Notes under the pieces: model-generated | Databases searched by the model: none | Told to the model about the DNA's origin: nothing | The model's input: the letters and a program-made list of their open reading frames with translations, nothing else | Assembly (NCBI GenBank): GCA_009602735.1 | Contig: WELA01000853.1 | Span: 205,967 to 246,264, forward strand | Length of the DNA stretch: 40,298 bases | Source of the DNA: Mesotaenium endlicherianum | Lineage: Eukaryota > Streptophyta > Zygnematophyceae > Zygnematales > Mesotaeniaceae | Direction: 5' to 3' | In this document: positions 1 to 8,242 of the stretch, piece by piece | Layout of the letters: each line of letters opens with the position of its first letter | How positions within the stretch are numbered: position 1 is the stretch's first letter | Program-made: the position numbers and the translations under genes

Positions 1-12
1 TGATTCATTACA
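1..12 (-). repeat. First 12 bases of the 3' LTR of element B
   Basis: Read on the minus strand these bases are TGTAATGAATCA, identical to the start of the 5' LTR at 8242-8231. They follow directly on a polypurine tract. The rest of the LTR lies beyond the left edge. Confidence 0.85.
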
Positions 13-24
13 ATCCCTCCAACT
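13..24 (-). other. 3' polypurine tract of element B
   Basis: On the minus strand GTTGGAGGGAT abuts the TGTAATG start of the 3' LTR, the expected place for the plus-strand primer of reverse transcription. The surrounding TTAAGTTGGAGGG also occurs at about 2131-2143. Confidence 0.75.
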
Positions 25-124
25 TAACTTGTTGTCGCCTCGACAACATTAAACTGCAGAAATAATAATAAGGGAACTGAACCTGACCAGCCTCCCTTAC
101 TGATTGCCTCTTCAGCGTGTCACC

Positions 125-1801
125 TTAAGGGGTTGTTCCTGGGGCTTCAGGGTCAGGAGACGGAAATCTGGACCTAGATCTGGACAGCCCTCTAGGCCTG
201 TCAGCTGGCCTTCTAAAGAACCCTGTTTGCTCTAAAGTTGGCCCTCGAGGAGAACGGAGGATGGTGGCCTGCTCTTCAACCACTTGGGTGTTGATTCCCA
301 CATAGACAGGCATTCCAGTAGGATGCTGAAATACATTGGCTAGAGGTACATGCCCCTGAGCGGAGGGGGAGGCTGGCATACCTCTGGCCCACCCGCGTGT
401 CCCTCTTCTGGCACCCCTGTCCTCTGGGGAATCCTGCCTGTGTCTGCTGCCCAGTACAGTCAGATTAGCTTCTTCCCCTGCTTGGGCAGGTGGGCTGGGG
501 TCGCGAGCGCGGGGTCCAGTTGTCGCCATAACGGGGATCACATTCCACACCCCTGATCGTGGTTCTTTAGGAAGTGCCACTGCCTGTCCCTGGGTATCCT
601 GAGTACCTGCTGCTGATGCTTCTCCTCTGCCTTGTTGTTCTTCCTCATCCTCCTCATCCTCCTCCTCGGAAAGAGTAGGGGTCTCGTCCACTAAGTCGTC
701 CTGCTCCCTAGTAGACATGGAGTAGTCTACCGACCTCCCTTTCTCAGGGCGCGCTGGAGGTTGCTTGGCCTTCAGCCTACTGGTATCAATCCGGCCTGCA
801 TTCTTTGCCCATTTGACAAAGGCATGCTTTCCCTTAGAGAAGTAGTCTCTTCCCCTCCTCCTATGTTCCTTGGTCTCTGCATTCATATTGCTCAGGCATC
901 CATTCAGCCTGGGGTCCCAAGGGGCAATGTGAGGTGGTAGGATGAGATAGCCGTCTAGGCCATAGTGGAAGTCATCCGGTTGGGCTCGGTCACACTCCTG
1001 CTTCTTATTTGTGACGGTCATCCACCTCCAGTCTGTTGGCTGCTGGTAGTACTGGGGTCCGTGCTCAGCCTTCCTCAGTTTACACGGGAACCAGTGGGGA
1101 GAGAACATCTGCTGTCCTGCTTCCCTGGCCAAGTACTCCCAGCTCCTTCTCTCAACTTCATTGTAAGCTGGCAGGAGTGTGAGGTAGAATACCGTATCCT
1201 TAAAGCTATCGGGCCGCATGCTCACCATCCGGATGAGTCTCTGATCTTTCACTATTCCCGGTATGGGGACCGGCTTGTCCTCTGAATCATGTGCGAGATA
1301 CCGGGCCTGCTCCGCTGTATAGCCCACCATCTTAGCATAATCTTTGTAAAGGACCACGCCGGTGTGTGTTTCGATGTACCTATCCAGTGCTGTAGCTCCT
1401 TCCTTCTGTAGCAGTGTTGTCTGTTCCAGCCTGTTGATCTCCTGGGCTGCCAGCAATGCTTCCTTCAGGTTATCGAAGTTTTGGCCACCCACCACAGTAT
1501 ACCTGTAAGTGGCCAAGCTCTTCTGTCTGTCCGCTTCAATCTTTTTCCTTTTCTCCTCTTCTGCCGCTGCCGCTTCTTCTTGCTGTTTCTTCTGTCTCTC
1601 CTCCTCAGCCTTCCTGAGGTTTTCCGCTTCCTGATCCTTCTTCCTCTGTGCCTCTTCTGCCGCCTCTTGTTGTTTGCGGACCCTTTCTTGTTCTCTCCTG
1701 GTGAGGGACGTCGCCGCCAGCTCCTTCTGGTATTGCTCCATTGTCCTCCTGGCTTCTTCTGCCTTGCGCTTTCTGTCCTCCTTTTGTGTGGTGGGCGCCA
1801 T
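125..1801 (-). CDS. Third ORF of element B, unknown function
   Basis: About 558 codons from the ATG at 1801; the frame is open back to 1825 but only with a TTG. It lies between pol and the 3' LTR, where some Ty3 elements carry env-like genes. I do not recognise the protein. Residues 5-100 are a highly charged Lys/Glu/Gln/Arg coiled coil. Residues 100-340 look globular, with many Trp/Tyr/Pro, among them a YYQQPTDWRW stretch. A run of Glu/Asp (SEEEDEEDEEEQQ) follows at about 390, and the tail is Pro/Arg/Ser-rich with SRSRSR. I see no signal peptide and no membrane segment, so an envelope role is not supported. A good 3' splice site lies just upstream of the ATG, which suggests a spliced subgenomic mRNA. 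The long intact frame argues for recent selection. It could be a captured host gene or a structural or RNA-binding accessory protein. Confidence 0.85.
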   Translation of the reverse strand: MAPTTQKEDRKRKAEEARRTMEQYQKELAATSLTRREQERVRKQQEAAEEAQRKKDQEAENLRKAEEERQKKQQEEAAAAEEEKRKKIEADRQKSLATYRYTVVGGQNFDNLKEALLAAQEINRLEQTTLLQKEGATALDRYIETHTGVVLYKDYAKMVGYTAEQARYLAHDSEDKPVPIPGIVKDQRLIRMVSMRPDSFKDTVFYLTLLPAYNEVERRSWEYLAREAGQQMFSPHWFPCKLRKAEHGPQYYQQPTDWRWMTVTNKKQECDRAQPDDFHYGLDGYLILPPHIAPWDPRLNGCLSNMNAETKEHRRRGRDYFSKGKHAFVKWAKNAGRIDTSRLKAKQPPARPEKGRSVDYSMSTREQDDLVDETPTLSEEEDEEDEEEQQGRGEASAAGTQDTQGQAVALPKEPRSGVWNVIPVMATTGPRARDPSPPAQAGEEANLTVLGSRHRQDSPEDRGARRGTRGWARGMPASPSAQGHVPLANVFQHPTGMPVYVGINTQVVEEQATILRSPRGPTLEQTGFFRRPADRPRGLSRSRSRFPSPDPEAPGTTP

Positions 1802-1832
1802 CCTGCACATGTAACCAGGGCACAAGTTAGTA
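1802..1832 (-). promoter_or_regulatory. Putative 3' splice site for third ORF
   Basis: On the minus strand a consensus branch site TACTAAC (1832-1826) is followed about 22 bases later by GTGCAG (1808-1803), and the third-ORF ATG begins at 1801. This is the layout expected of a spliced subgenomic message. The splicing itself is inference. Confidence 0.5.
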
Positions 1833-2119
1833 GGATATGGACCTTTGTCATAGGGATTGCAGGAAGTATGTTAGTATTAGTATAGTGGCTTCGCTGCTGT
1901 TTACCTTACAGGATGATTGTTAAAAGTTGACGTAGTTGCGATGCACTACACATAAACGTATGAGTGTGTTTTAGGGTGAGTTAAGTGATGTAGTGTTATG
2001 CGAGGCCCTTTTTCCTTCTGCTCAAGGTGCGTTATGTGGGCCAGGCTGTCCCCTCTGTCATTATGTTGACACTTAGGGTTCACGTAACTGTTCTTTTATC
2101 GCTCTCGCTCACTAACTGT

Positions 2120-2143
2120 CATATATTTTCCCCTCCAACTTAA
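2120..2143 (-). other. Second polypurine-like tract inside element B
   Basis: The minus strand reads TTTAAGTTGGAGGGGAAAA. It shares the 13-mer TTAAGTTGGAGGG with the tract next to the 3' LTR. It could be a central polypurine tract, or a trace of where the ancestral element ended before the third ORF was gained. Confidence 0.55.
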
Positions 2144-2155
2144 ATGGAGACAGGA

Positions 2156-2221
2156 CCGCCTGTCACCTTCCCGTGTCAACTGAAATGNCCGCCTGTCACC
2201 TTCCCAAGTCAACTGACATGA
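2156..2221 (-). repeat. Two-unit 33-bp tandem repeat
   Basis: CCGCCTGTCACCTTCCC begins at 2156 and again at 2189, and both units continue GTCAACTGA. The first unit ends in the single N at 2188. It lies just past the pol stop codon. Confidence 0.8.
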
Positions 2222-2224
2222 CAG

Positions 2225-5092
2225 TTATGGAGGGACTCCAGCGGCCTGAAGGTGGAACCGTGTCATCGCCCCTTTGGCATTGGTCAAGTGGTTCTTAAAC
2301 TCCCAAGTGTCCCCAGAGGCATCATAACCCTTCCATCGAATGAGGTATTTCATGACATATTTAGACGATCGACGGACGGAGCGAGCGTCTAAAATCTCAT
2401 CGACCTCATATTCCTCAGGGTCGCCGTCCCGGACAGCGGGGACCGGTCCCGGTTGGACAGGGAACCGACTTGTGAACAGTGTATCACCTTTGATATACGG
2501 TTCCAGGAAGGAGATATTAAAGACCGGGTGCCCCTTGTATTCAGCTGACATGTTCAGTTTGTAAGCATTCTGACCGACACGACGGACCACCGAATATGGA
2601 CCGACCCAGACAGGGCCAAGCTTTTTCTTGACCACACCAGGGAGGTACAGGTGCTGAGAATGCAGTTTGACTAAATCCCCCTTGGAAAATGTCAGTTCCC
2701 GACGGTGTTGATTAGCGTATTTTTGTTGGTTTTCTTGGGCCGTGTGCAAGTTTCGTTGGACTTCTGACAGGGTGTCAGCAAACTCCTGAGTTAACTGGAG
2801 GGAGACCGGGTTGTCAATCCCTTCAGGGTGAGTTAAAGATTCCCCTAGCACATCTAGAGGAGACTTAGGGACTCTACCCAGGCTGAGTTCAAAAGGAGTT
2901 TTGCCCGTTGACGCGTGCACCGCACTGTTGACCGCAAACTGAATTTGAGGCAACAGGTCATCCCAATTATCTTGTTTTTGGTTAATATATGCTCTCAGCA
3001 CCTCCTGCAGAACTCGGTTAGTTCTTTCAGTCTGCCCATCAGTCTGAGGGTGGTTTGCTGTGCTGAGCAGCTGTTTGACTCCCATTAACCCCATTAAAGC
3101 TCTCCAGAACTTAGAGGTGAATTTTGAGTCTCTGTCTGAGATGATATTAGAAGGGAGCCCATGTTGGCATACTACATGGTTGTAAAACTGTCTCGCTGTT
3201 TCGAGTGCAGTCACTTTGACAGTTGTGGGGATAAAAATGACCATTTTTGTCAGTTTATCCACGACTACCAGTATTGAATCATGCCCGTTGGCAGTTCTTG
3301 GTAGTGAGACCACCCAGTCCATGGATATAGTTTCCCAGCGTCCCGCTGGGATGGGTAGCGGTTGCAAGAGACCTCCGGGTGGTGTGTGCCGAGACTTATT
3401 TCTCTGACACTGGTCACAGGACTTGACATATTTCAAGACCTCCCGGGGTAACCCCTCCCAATGATAATGTTTTGCCAGTTTGCCAACAGTTTTGGCCTGC
3501 CCCAAATGTCCACCCAGGAGACTGTCATGAGCTTGACTCAGTAAGAGAGACCTTATTTCCAAATTATTAGGAATGACCAGCTTCAGCCTGCCTGAAGTGG
3601 TTTCAGTCACCCAGACCCCTCCCTTGAGCTTATACCCGAGTGCGGTAGCACGACACATACCAGTAGTGGGGCTGGGCTCAAATGTTGGGTCAGAAAGGTA
3701 GGCTTTCCTAAGTTGTTCAAGGAAGGACTTTTTCACCTTTAGTGAAGTGAGTGCACACAGGACTTTATCTACAGTATGCTGACTAAAGTTCCTTTCTTGC
3801 AAGTCAGGTCTTCTAGAGAGTGCATCAGCAGGATTCAACTTCCCTGGTTTGTAGTCGATCTGGACTTGGAACTGCTCCAGCATCTGGCTCCAGCGGTTCT
3901 CCCTCCTCGACAGCTTGGACTTCTTCTGAAAGTGGGTCAGAGCTAGATGATCTGTAATCACCTTAAAAGCTTTACCATGTAAGTATGCTCTCCACTGTTT
4001 GAGTACATGAATGATAGCTAGCAGCTCTTTATCATGCACTGAGTAATTAATCTCCGCTGGATTAAATTTCATAGACTCATACAACACAGGATGCCACTCC
4101 TGCCGTACCTTACCATCCTTTGTGGTTTTGTCAGCAGGCTGCAACAAAATAGCACCCATGGCAAAATCAGAGGCATCAGTAACCACCTGCACCGGTTTGC
4201 TGGGGTCATACACGGCTAGCACTGGGGCAGAACAAAGGGCATCTTTAAGGGTCTGGAAGGCAGCCTGCTGCTCTTCCCCCCACACATACCCGATGTCTTT
4301 CTTAGTAAGGTCAGTCAGTTTACTGGCCTTTGTGGAATAATTCTCAATAAATCTCCTATAGTAGTTAGCCAACCCGAGGAAGGATCTAACTTCAGAGACA
4401 GACTGTGGTACTGGCCAGTCCCTTATGGTCTGGACTTTCTTAGGATCCACACTGATGCCCTCTTTACTGACAACGTGGCCTAAGAATTCAATACTTTCCT
4501 TAAAGAAATCACACTTGCTCATTTTAGCATACAAGTGATTTTTCCGCAGAGTGTCCAGCACTTTCTTTAAGTGTTCAGTGTGCTGAGCTTCATCTTTAGA
4601 GAAAATTAAAATATCATCCAGGAAAACTTTCACAAACTTATCCAAATAAGGCCTGAAAATGTCATTCATAGCACCCATAAAGGTAGCAGGAGCATTAGTC
4701 AGTCCAAATGGCATCACGTTGAACTCATAGTGTCCATAACGTGTGCGGAAAGCAGTCTTGTGTTCATCCCCCTCAGCAATTCTGATTTGATGATAACCAC
4801 TCTTGAGATCTATCTTACTGAACACCTTAGCGCCAGACAGGGTATCAAGCAAGTCCTCGATTCTGGGTAAAGCATACTTGTTCTTTACTGTAATTCTGTT
4901 CAGGGCTCTGTAATCCACACACATCCGCATACTGCCATCCTTTTTCTTAACAAATAGGATAGGTGCGCCGTACGGTGATTTACTGGGAGAAATGTAACCA
5001 TTTTCCTCCAGCTCTGCAATCTGTGTTTTCAACTCCTCACTCTCCAAATAAGACAAGCCATACGTGCGTTGCCAGGGTGGCTGGCTACCAGG
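2225..5092 (-). CDS. pol: Pol of element B: RT, RNase H, integrase, chromodomain
   Basis: Catalyses reverse transcription, RNA removal and integration. The frame is open from about 5098; there is no real start codon because it continues the protease frame. RT shows [30 protein letters not shown] and the active site FLDD, a Phe variant of YxDD. RNase H shows TDAS, KELLAI and TDH. Integrase has the HHCC zinc finger (SCDQCQ) and the DDE triad in MDW, SDRDSKF and QTERTNR. A GPY/F-type module ([17 protein letters not shown]) follows, then a chromodomain ([25 protein letters not shown]), which typically targets integration to marked chromatin. All catalytic residues are present. The conserved linker from protease to RT is split by a one-base shift near 5093-5097, where Ty3 relatives read straight through, so this copy is probably disabled there. 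Confidence 0.95.
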   Translation of the reverse strand, partial: PGSQPPWQRTYGLSYLESEELKTQIAELEENGYISPSKSPYGAPILFVKKKDGSMRMCVDYRALNRITVKNKYALPRIEDLLDTLSGAKVFSKIDLKSGYHQIRIAEGDEHKTAFRTRYGHYEFNVMPFGLTNAPATFMGAMNDIFRPYLDKFVKVFLDDILIFSKDEAQHTEHLKKVLDTLRKNHLYAKMSKCDFFKESIEFLGHVVSKEGISVDPKKVQTIRDWPVPQSVSEVRSFLGLANYYRRFIENYSTKASKLTDLTKKDIGYVWGEEQQAAFQTLKDALCSAPVLAVYDPSKPVQVVTDASDFAMGAILLQPADKTTKDGKVRQEWHPVLYESMKFNPAEINYSVHDKELLAIIHVLKQWRAYLHGKAFKVITDHLALTHFQKKSKLSRRENRWSQMLEQFQVQIDYKPGKLNPADALSRRPDLQERNFSQHTVDKVLCALTSLKVKKSFLEQLRKAYLSDPTFEPSPTTGMCRATALGYKLKGGVWVTETTSGRLKLVIPNNLEIRSLLLSQAHDSLLGGHLGQAKTVGKLAKHYHWEGLPREVLKYVKSCDQCQRNKSRHTPPGGLLQPLPIPAGRWETISMDWVVSLPRTANGHDSILVVVDKLTKMVIFIPTTVKVTALETARQFYNHVVCQHGLPSNIISDRDSKFTSKFWRALMGLMGVKQLLSTANHPQTDGQTERTNRVLQEVLRAYINQKQDNWDDLLPQIQFAVNSAVHASTGKTPFELSLGRVPKSPLDVLGESLTHPEGIDNPVSLQLTQEFADTLSEVQRNLHTAQENQQKYANQHRRELTFSKGDLVKLHSQHLYLPGVVKKKLGPVWVGPYSVVRRVGQNAYKLNMSAEYKGHPVFNISFLEPYIKGDTLFTSRFPVQPGPVPAVRDGDPEEYEVDEILDARSVRRSSKYVMKYLIRWKGYDASGDTWEFKNHLTNAKGAMTRFHLQAAGVPP

Positions 5093-6027
5093 TATAAATC
5101 AATCCTATGATCTACTTCCCGCTTAGGGGGTAGTCCTGGAGGCATATTAAACACTTCCGCGTACTGAGCAACAATGTTTGCAGCAGTAGGGTGTTCCGGA
5201 GGGTTTACCTTTTTCTCAACCACTTCTTCAGGTTGAGGAGGTACCTCTCTTAGCAGCAGACAGAACATTCTGTCTTCCTTCTGGTTCCAGCTTTTGACGA
5301 ACTCCATTGCATTCAGCAACTTGCATCCTTCTGGAAGCCTCTTCTTTTCCTTCATTTGCCATCCACACAGGACAAGAGGAAGAGCACTGGTGGGTGCCAA
5401 GTCAGTCTGCCCATCACTGGCTCCTCTCACTTTAACTGTACCTCTGCTCCAACACACTTCAGCTTGATGTCTATTAAGCCAGGACCTGCCTAGCACGAGA
5501 TCATAAAAGCCAGTGTTGAGTACCTCAAATGTAAGCGTTTCAGTTAGAACTGCAATGCCAGAACCTAACTGGACCTCAATAGGCTTGGTTATAACTCCTC
5601 CCGGGATACTTGAGGCATCTCCAAGGAATATTTTTCTATTCCCTTGGGTGACAGTAGGCAGCCTTAGCCGCTTAACTAAGTCCTTGTGAATAAAAGTATG
5701 TGACGCCCCTCCGTCAACAAATGCCCTCACCTTCCTACCTGCAATCATGCAATGCAGTAGGATAGGGGGGACTGTCTTTTCCTGACTTTCGCATTGTTCT
5801 CCTGACGTAGCAAAGAAATGTTGGACATCAGGTGGAACAAGAGCATCCAGAGTGTGCACTCTCTGGACGTCTATATTACTGATGGTCTCCTTTATCTGTT
5901 TGTCAGGCATGCATAGTGAATCCAGTTCAGCAGGACCCATAATACCTGCTACGAGGGCAGCTAGTGACGACTCACTATCTCTAGCATCCTCACAGTCAGT
6001 AGACTGGATTACTGACTGTTGCTGTCT
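5029..6027 (-). CDS. pol: Pol N-terminus of element B: aspartic protease
   Basis: Retroviral-type aspartic protease that would cut Gag-Pol. The frame lies at -1 relative to gag and is open from the slippery heptamer, with no stop up to the ATG at 5940 and beyond. The flap/active-site region reads [13 protein letters not shown]: the catalytic Asp is kept, but the usual Ser/Thr of D-S/T-G is Gly. The second conserved block is [12 protein letters not shown]. The frame then runs into DHRIDLY and ends out of phase; the matching P-G-S-Q-P-P of the RT linker is found in the next frame, so a one-base deletion is likely near 5093-5097. The DGG motif may reduce activity or be a lineage variant. Confidence 0.88.
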   Translation of the reverse strand, partial: RQQQSVIQSTDCEDARDSESSLAALVAGIMGPAELDSLCMPDKQIKETISNIDVQRVHTLDALVPPDVQHFFATSGEQCESQEKTVPPILLHCMIAGRKVRAFVDGGASHTFIHKDLVKRLRLPTVTQGNRKIFLGDASSIPGGVITKPIEVQLGSGIAVLTETLTFEVLNTGFYDLVLGRSWLNRHQAEVCWSRGTVKVRGASDGQTDLAPTSALPLVLCGWQMKEKKRLPEGCKLLNAMEFVKSWNQKEDRMFCLLLREVPPQPEEVVEKKVNPPEHPTAANIVAQYAEVFNMPPGLPPKREVDHRIDLYLVASHPGNARMACLIWRVRS

Positions 6028-6033
6028 TTTAAA
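5992..6033 (-). promoter_or_regulatory. -1 ribosomal frameshift signal, gag-pol of element B
   Basis: Minus-strand heptamer TTTAAAA (6033-6027) sits in the gag frame as T TTA AAA, the canonical X XXY YYZ form. After 7 bases comes a perfect 10-bp stem: ACAGTCAGTA (6019-6010), 8-base loop, TACTGACTGT (6001-5992). The gag stop TAA (6011-6009) straddles the stem and loop. In the -1 frame the sequence is open into the protease. Heptamer, spacer and hairpin together match a textbook -1 frameshift element. Confidence 0.88.
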
Positions 6034-7487
6034 GGCTGGTCTTTTCTCTCGACCTTAGGCAGGTGCTTGACCGGACACTGTTCTCTGTAGTGGCCTTTCT
6101 GCTGACAATGGTAGCAAGTAGATTTTGCTGAGGCTGGTCTCGGCTTAGTCCTACCACCACCCCTTCCATAGCCACCTCGAGAGGGACCACCTCTACCTCT
6201 AGACTGAATAGCATTGTACTCATACTCATATTCATCACCCTGATTATCCTCAGCCTGGTCTCCTTCAACTGCATTGTAGGAACCGTGGGGCTTTTTGACA
6301 ATCTTAGACACCAAAGCGTTACTCTGGCGCTTGTGATTGAACTGCTGCTGATCCCAGGCGTCAGCATCCTGGATCAAGTCAGCCAGTTTCTCATACTTTT
6401 TCTCAGCAAAATGACCAGAGACCTCGGATTTCAAGCCATACCTGAAGTATGCTATCCTATACCGTTCTGGCAAATCAGGCTGCTTCATCATGTTCTCTTG
6501 GAACTTTTGAGCAAACTCAGCAACTGAAGTGGTCTGCTTCAGTGTCAGGGAGATCATCGCATAGATAGCTTTCTCCTGCTGGTTGATGACATCAAACTTC
6601 TCATGCAACTTCTCGACAAACTCTACCCACGTAGGGTCACCGAGTTGCCGAGCCTTACGCTCTTCCTTCCAGTAAAGCCACCAGTCTGCGGCACTGCCTT
6701 TCAGTAGCGCACCGGTGTGCCTGACCTTCTCGTAATCTTGCAGTTCTGGGTAGTTCTCCAGCCACTGCTCAACATCCGCGAGAAACTTGATCAGGTAATA
6801 TTTTCTGTTTCCCTCAGGATCATAGTCCTGGGGAGGTTTCGGCTTGGGCTTACTAGGCCCTCGGCCACCACCACTAGTGGTGTGAGACCCCAGTTGGTCT
6901 CTGTCCCGGAGTAGGGACATTATGATTCTTTTGTCCTCCTGCTGGGACTGATACATGGTCGCCATTTGCGACTGCATCTGAACGAACAATGCTCCCAAGT
7001 CTACATTTTGGGGTGGTAGATTAGCAAATGCAGCAGCAGCATTGGCATCTACTCGCTGAGTAGTGTCCTCAACAATCCCTCTTGCTCCTGCAGCAGCAAT
7101 TCCTGCCGCATTCAGCCGGTCACGTATTTGACCTAGGGGTACATTGAGTTGTACGGCAGGAGGTGGGTTCAGAACATTGGCCCTTGATGCCATAAGTTCT
7201 TCAACAGTGCGCTCGTCAGCTGGCTGTCCTTCCCTCCTTTGTATATCTTCAGCGGCCTTTGCTACTTGTTCAGCTTCTAGTCTGGCTATCTCCTCCTCAG
7301 CTTGCTGAGCTGCGACTGAGGCAATAGCAGCTGCCTCATCTGCAGCCTCCCTAGCTGCAGTATCCGCTACTGCTTCCGAATAGGTACGGTTTCCCGCTAC
7401 ATGGCTTTCCGCCTGGTTTTCGACATTCTCGTTATCCTGGTTCTCCATGTCTCGGGAGTTGCTAGTTTGAGACCTTGTCCTTACCAT
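6009..7487 (-). CDS. gag: Gag of element B
   Basis: Structural protein of the virus-like particle, 492 aa from ATG 7487. It begins MVRTRSQ, like many plant Ty3 Gags. An Ala/Glu-rich helical N-terminus is followed by the capsid domain at about 215-395 (YYLIKFLADVEQWL, LLKGSAADWWLYW). An acidic linker and an RGG-rich stretch (SRGRGGPSRGGYGRGGG) come next, then one CCHC zinc knuckle (CYHCQQKGHYREQC, about 458-471). The frame ends at TAA 6011-6009, sixteen bases after the slippery heptamer, so pol is made by -1 frameshifting. No lesion is seen. The ATG is directly followed by GTAAGG, which resembles a splice donor, but splicing from there would not enter the third ORF in frame. Confidence 0.95.
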   Translation of the reverse strand: MVRTRSQTSNSRDMENQDNENVENQAESHVAGNRTYSEAVADTAAREAADEAAAIASVAAQQAEEEIARLEAEQVAKAAEDIQRREGQPADERTVEELMASRANVLNPPPAVQLNVPLGQIRDRLNAAGIAAAGARGIVEDTTQRVDANAAAAFANLPPQNVDLGALFVQMQSQMATMYQSQQEDKRIIMSLLRDRDQLGSHTTSGGGRGPSKPKPKPPQDYDPEGNRKYYLIKFLADVEQWLENYPELQDYEKVRHTGALLKGSAADWWLYWKEERKARQLGDPTWVEFVEKLHEKFDVINQQEKAIYAMISLTLKQTTSVAEFAQKFQENMMKQPDLPERYRIAYFRYGLKSEVSGHFAEKKYEKLADLIQDADAWDQQQFNHKRQSNALVSKIVKKPHGSYNAVEGDQAEDNQGDEYEYEYNAIQSRGRGGPSRGGYGRGGGRTKPRPASAKSTCYHCQQKGHYREQCPVKHLPKVERKDQPLKDSNSQ

Positions 7488-7508
7488 ACAAAGAAGACTG
7501 TGATAACT

Positions 7509-7520
7509 GCTCCGATACCA
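7509..7520 (-). other. Primer binding site, tRNA-Met type
   Basis: Minus-strand TGGTATCGGAGC lies one base from the LTR edge. It differs by one base from the common plant initiator-Met primer site TGGTATCAGAGC. Confidence 0.85.
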
Positions 7521-7533
7521 CTGAAATGAATCG

Positions 7534-7540
7534 ACTTACC
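7534..7540 (-). promoter_or_regulatory. Putative splice donor in LTR leader
   Basis: The minus strand reads TTTG|GTAAGTCG, a near-perfect 5' splice site just upstream of the primer site. Paired with the acceptor at 1803 it would place a leader directly before the third-ORF ATG. Use is inferred; it requires transcription to start upstream of 7540. Confidence 0.4.
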
Positions 7541-7950
7541 AAATAGGCGATTAACAATTAATAAAGATCTTTATATCAGCAAGTAATCTTTATGGTATTT
7601 TCCGTTAACTGGTTAAACGGCAAAGGACAACACACTAGCAGTGAATAATACTCGTAAGTCAAATGCGAGTAAACTAGCATCAATAATGCAAATCAGTAAA
7701 CTCATACATAAGCAAGGTTAGAAGACAGTGCGTATCAATGGCTTCTCGCCTTGGATTCAGATCTCTCTCAGTAAGCTGTACAAGAGAGTTGGCCTCGTTT
7801 CCGAATGCCGAACTCGAGAGCAATGCCTAGCATATGTACATGGAATGAGATTACTGTTCAACGGTCAGTGCGATGGCACCGCCTACCCGGGAGTTAACCA
7901 CGTTGGTAGGACCTCGGTTAACCAAATCCACCGCCATCTCCCATCATCCC

Positions 7951-7988
7951 GAATAGCCATCCATCATAGGGATGTCATCTGGCTATTC
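7951..7988. other. 9-bp hairpin in the 5' LTR
   Basis: GAATAGCCA (7951-7959) pairs perfectly with TGGCTATTC (7980-7988) around a 20-base loop. It could be a transcript structure or chance. Confidence 0.45.
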
Positions 7989-8045
7989 ATCTAGCATATC
8001 GCACTTAGATGATATCAAGGCAGTTCGCTGCTACCGAGTACGGAA

Positions 8046-8181
8046 GTCAGCTTGTTGTCAAAAGAATGTGTCAGCAAGCTGACTTATATGGACTTTCAGC
8101 CTGCTGCTTTCGACTGAGTCATTAAACTGATAATTATGTAAAGTCCAGCAGACTGACTATTAACTAAAGTTCAGCAAGCTG
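8046..8181. repeat. Repeated palindromic motif in LTR U3
   Basis: Variants of TCAGCAAGCTGA recur (TCAGCTTG, GTCAGCAAGCTGAC, CCAGCAGACTGAC, TTCAGCAAGCTGAT). Two are perfect TCAGC/GCTGA palindromes. Upstream U3 repeats of this kind often act as enhancer sites; function here is inference. Confidence 0.5.
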
Positions 8182-8242
8182 ATCTTAATTAACTATTACA
8201 TTTAAATGAATATTATATCCACTGATATACTGATTCATTACA

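Larger units (their letters stand above)
1833..2224 (-). other. Spacer between pol and third ORF
   Basis: No gene is visible in these roughly 390 bases. They contain a second copy of the polypurine motif (2120-2143), a two-unit 33-bp tandem repeat (2156-2221) and a single unresolved base at 2188. Confidence 0.7.
1..8242 (-). mobile_element. Element B: Ty3/gypsy chromovirus with extra 3' ORF
   Basis: Nearly complete LTR retrotransposon on the minus strand. In its own order it carries the 5' LTR (8242 to 7522), primer site, gag, protease, RT/RNase H/integrase/chromodomain, a third ORF, a polypurine tract and the first 12 bases of the 3' LTR (12 to 1). The LTR start TGTAATGAATCA is seen at both 8242-8231 and 12-1, which fixes the element's ends. 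The pol order PR-RT-RH-IN and the C-terminal chromodomain define a chromovirus. It sits inside the integrase reading frame of element A, so it is the younger insertion. The left flank and any target-site duplication lie outside the window; the right flank begins TTGAG. Confidence 0.93.
7522..8242 (-). repeat. 5' LTR of element B (721 bp)
   Basis: On the minus strand it runs from TGTAATGAATCA (8242) to GATTCATTTCA (7522), i.e. TG...CA ends with nearly inverted termini, and is followed by the primer site. TATA candidates on that strand are ATATAAG (about 8085) and TATAAAG (7575-7569). A consensus donor G|GTAAGT lies at 7540-7534, and a 9-bp hairpin and repeated TCAGCAAGCTGA palindromes lie upstream. 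The 3' LTR is cut off by the window edge, so the ages of the two LTRs cannot be compared. Confidence 0.88.

Noticed and set aside
1481..1885. Plus-strand Leu/Phe-rich frame that looks like membrane segments
   Set aside because: Exact antisense of the charged coiled coil of the third ORF of element B.
5029..5098. Second programmed frameshift between protease and RT
   Set aside because: No X XXY YYZ heptamer or strong hairpin at the overlap; conserved linker residues split across frames fit a one-base deletion better.
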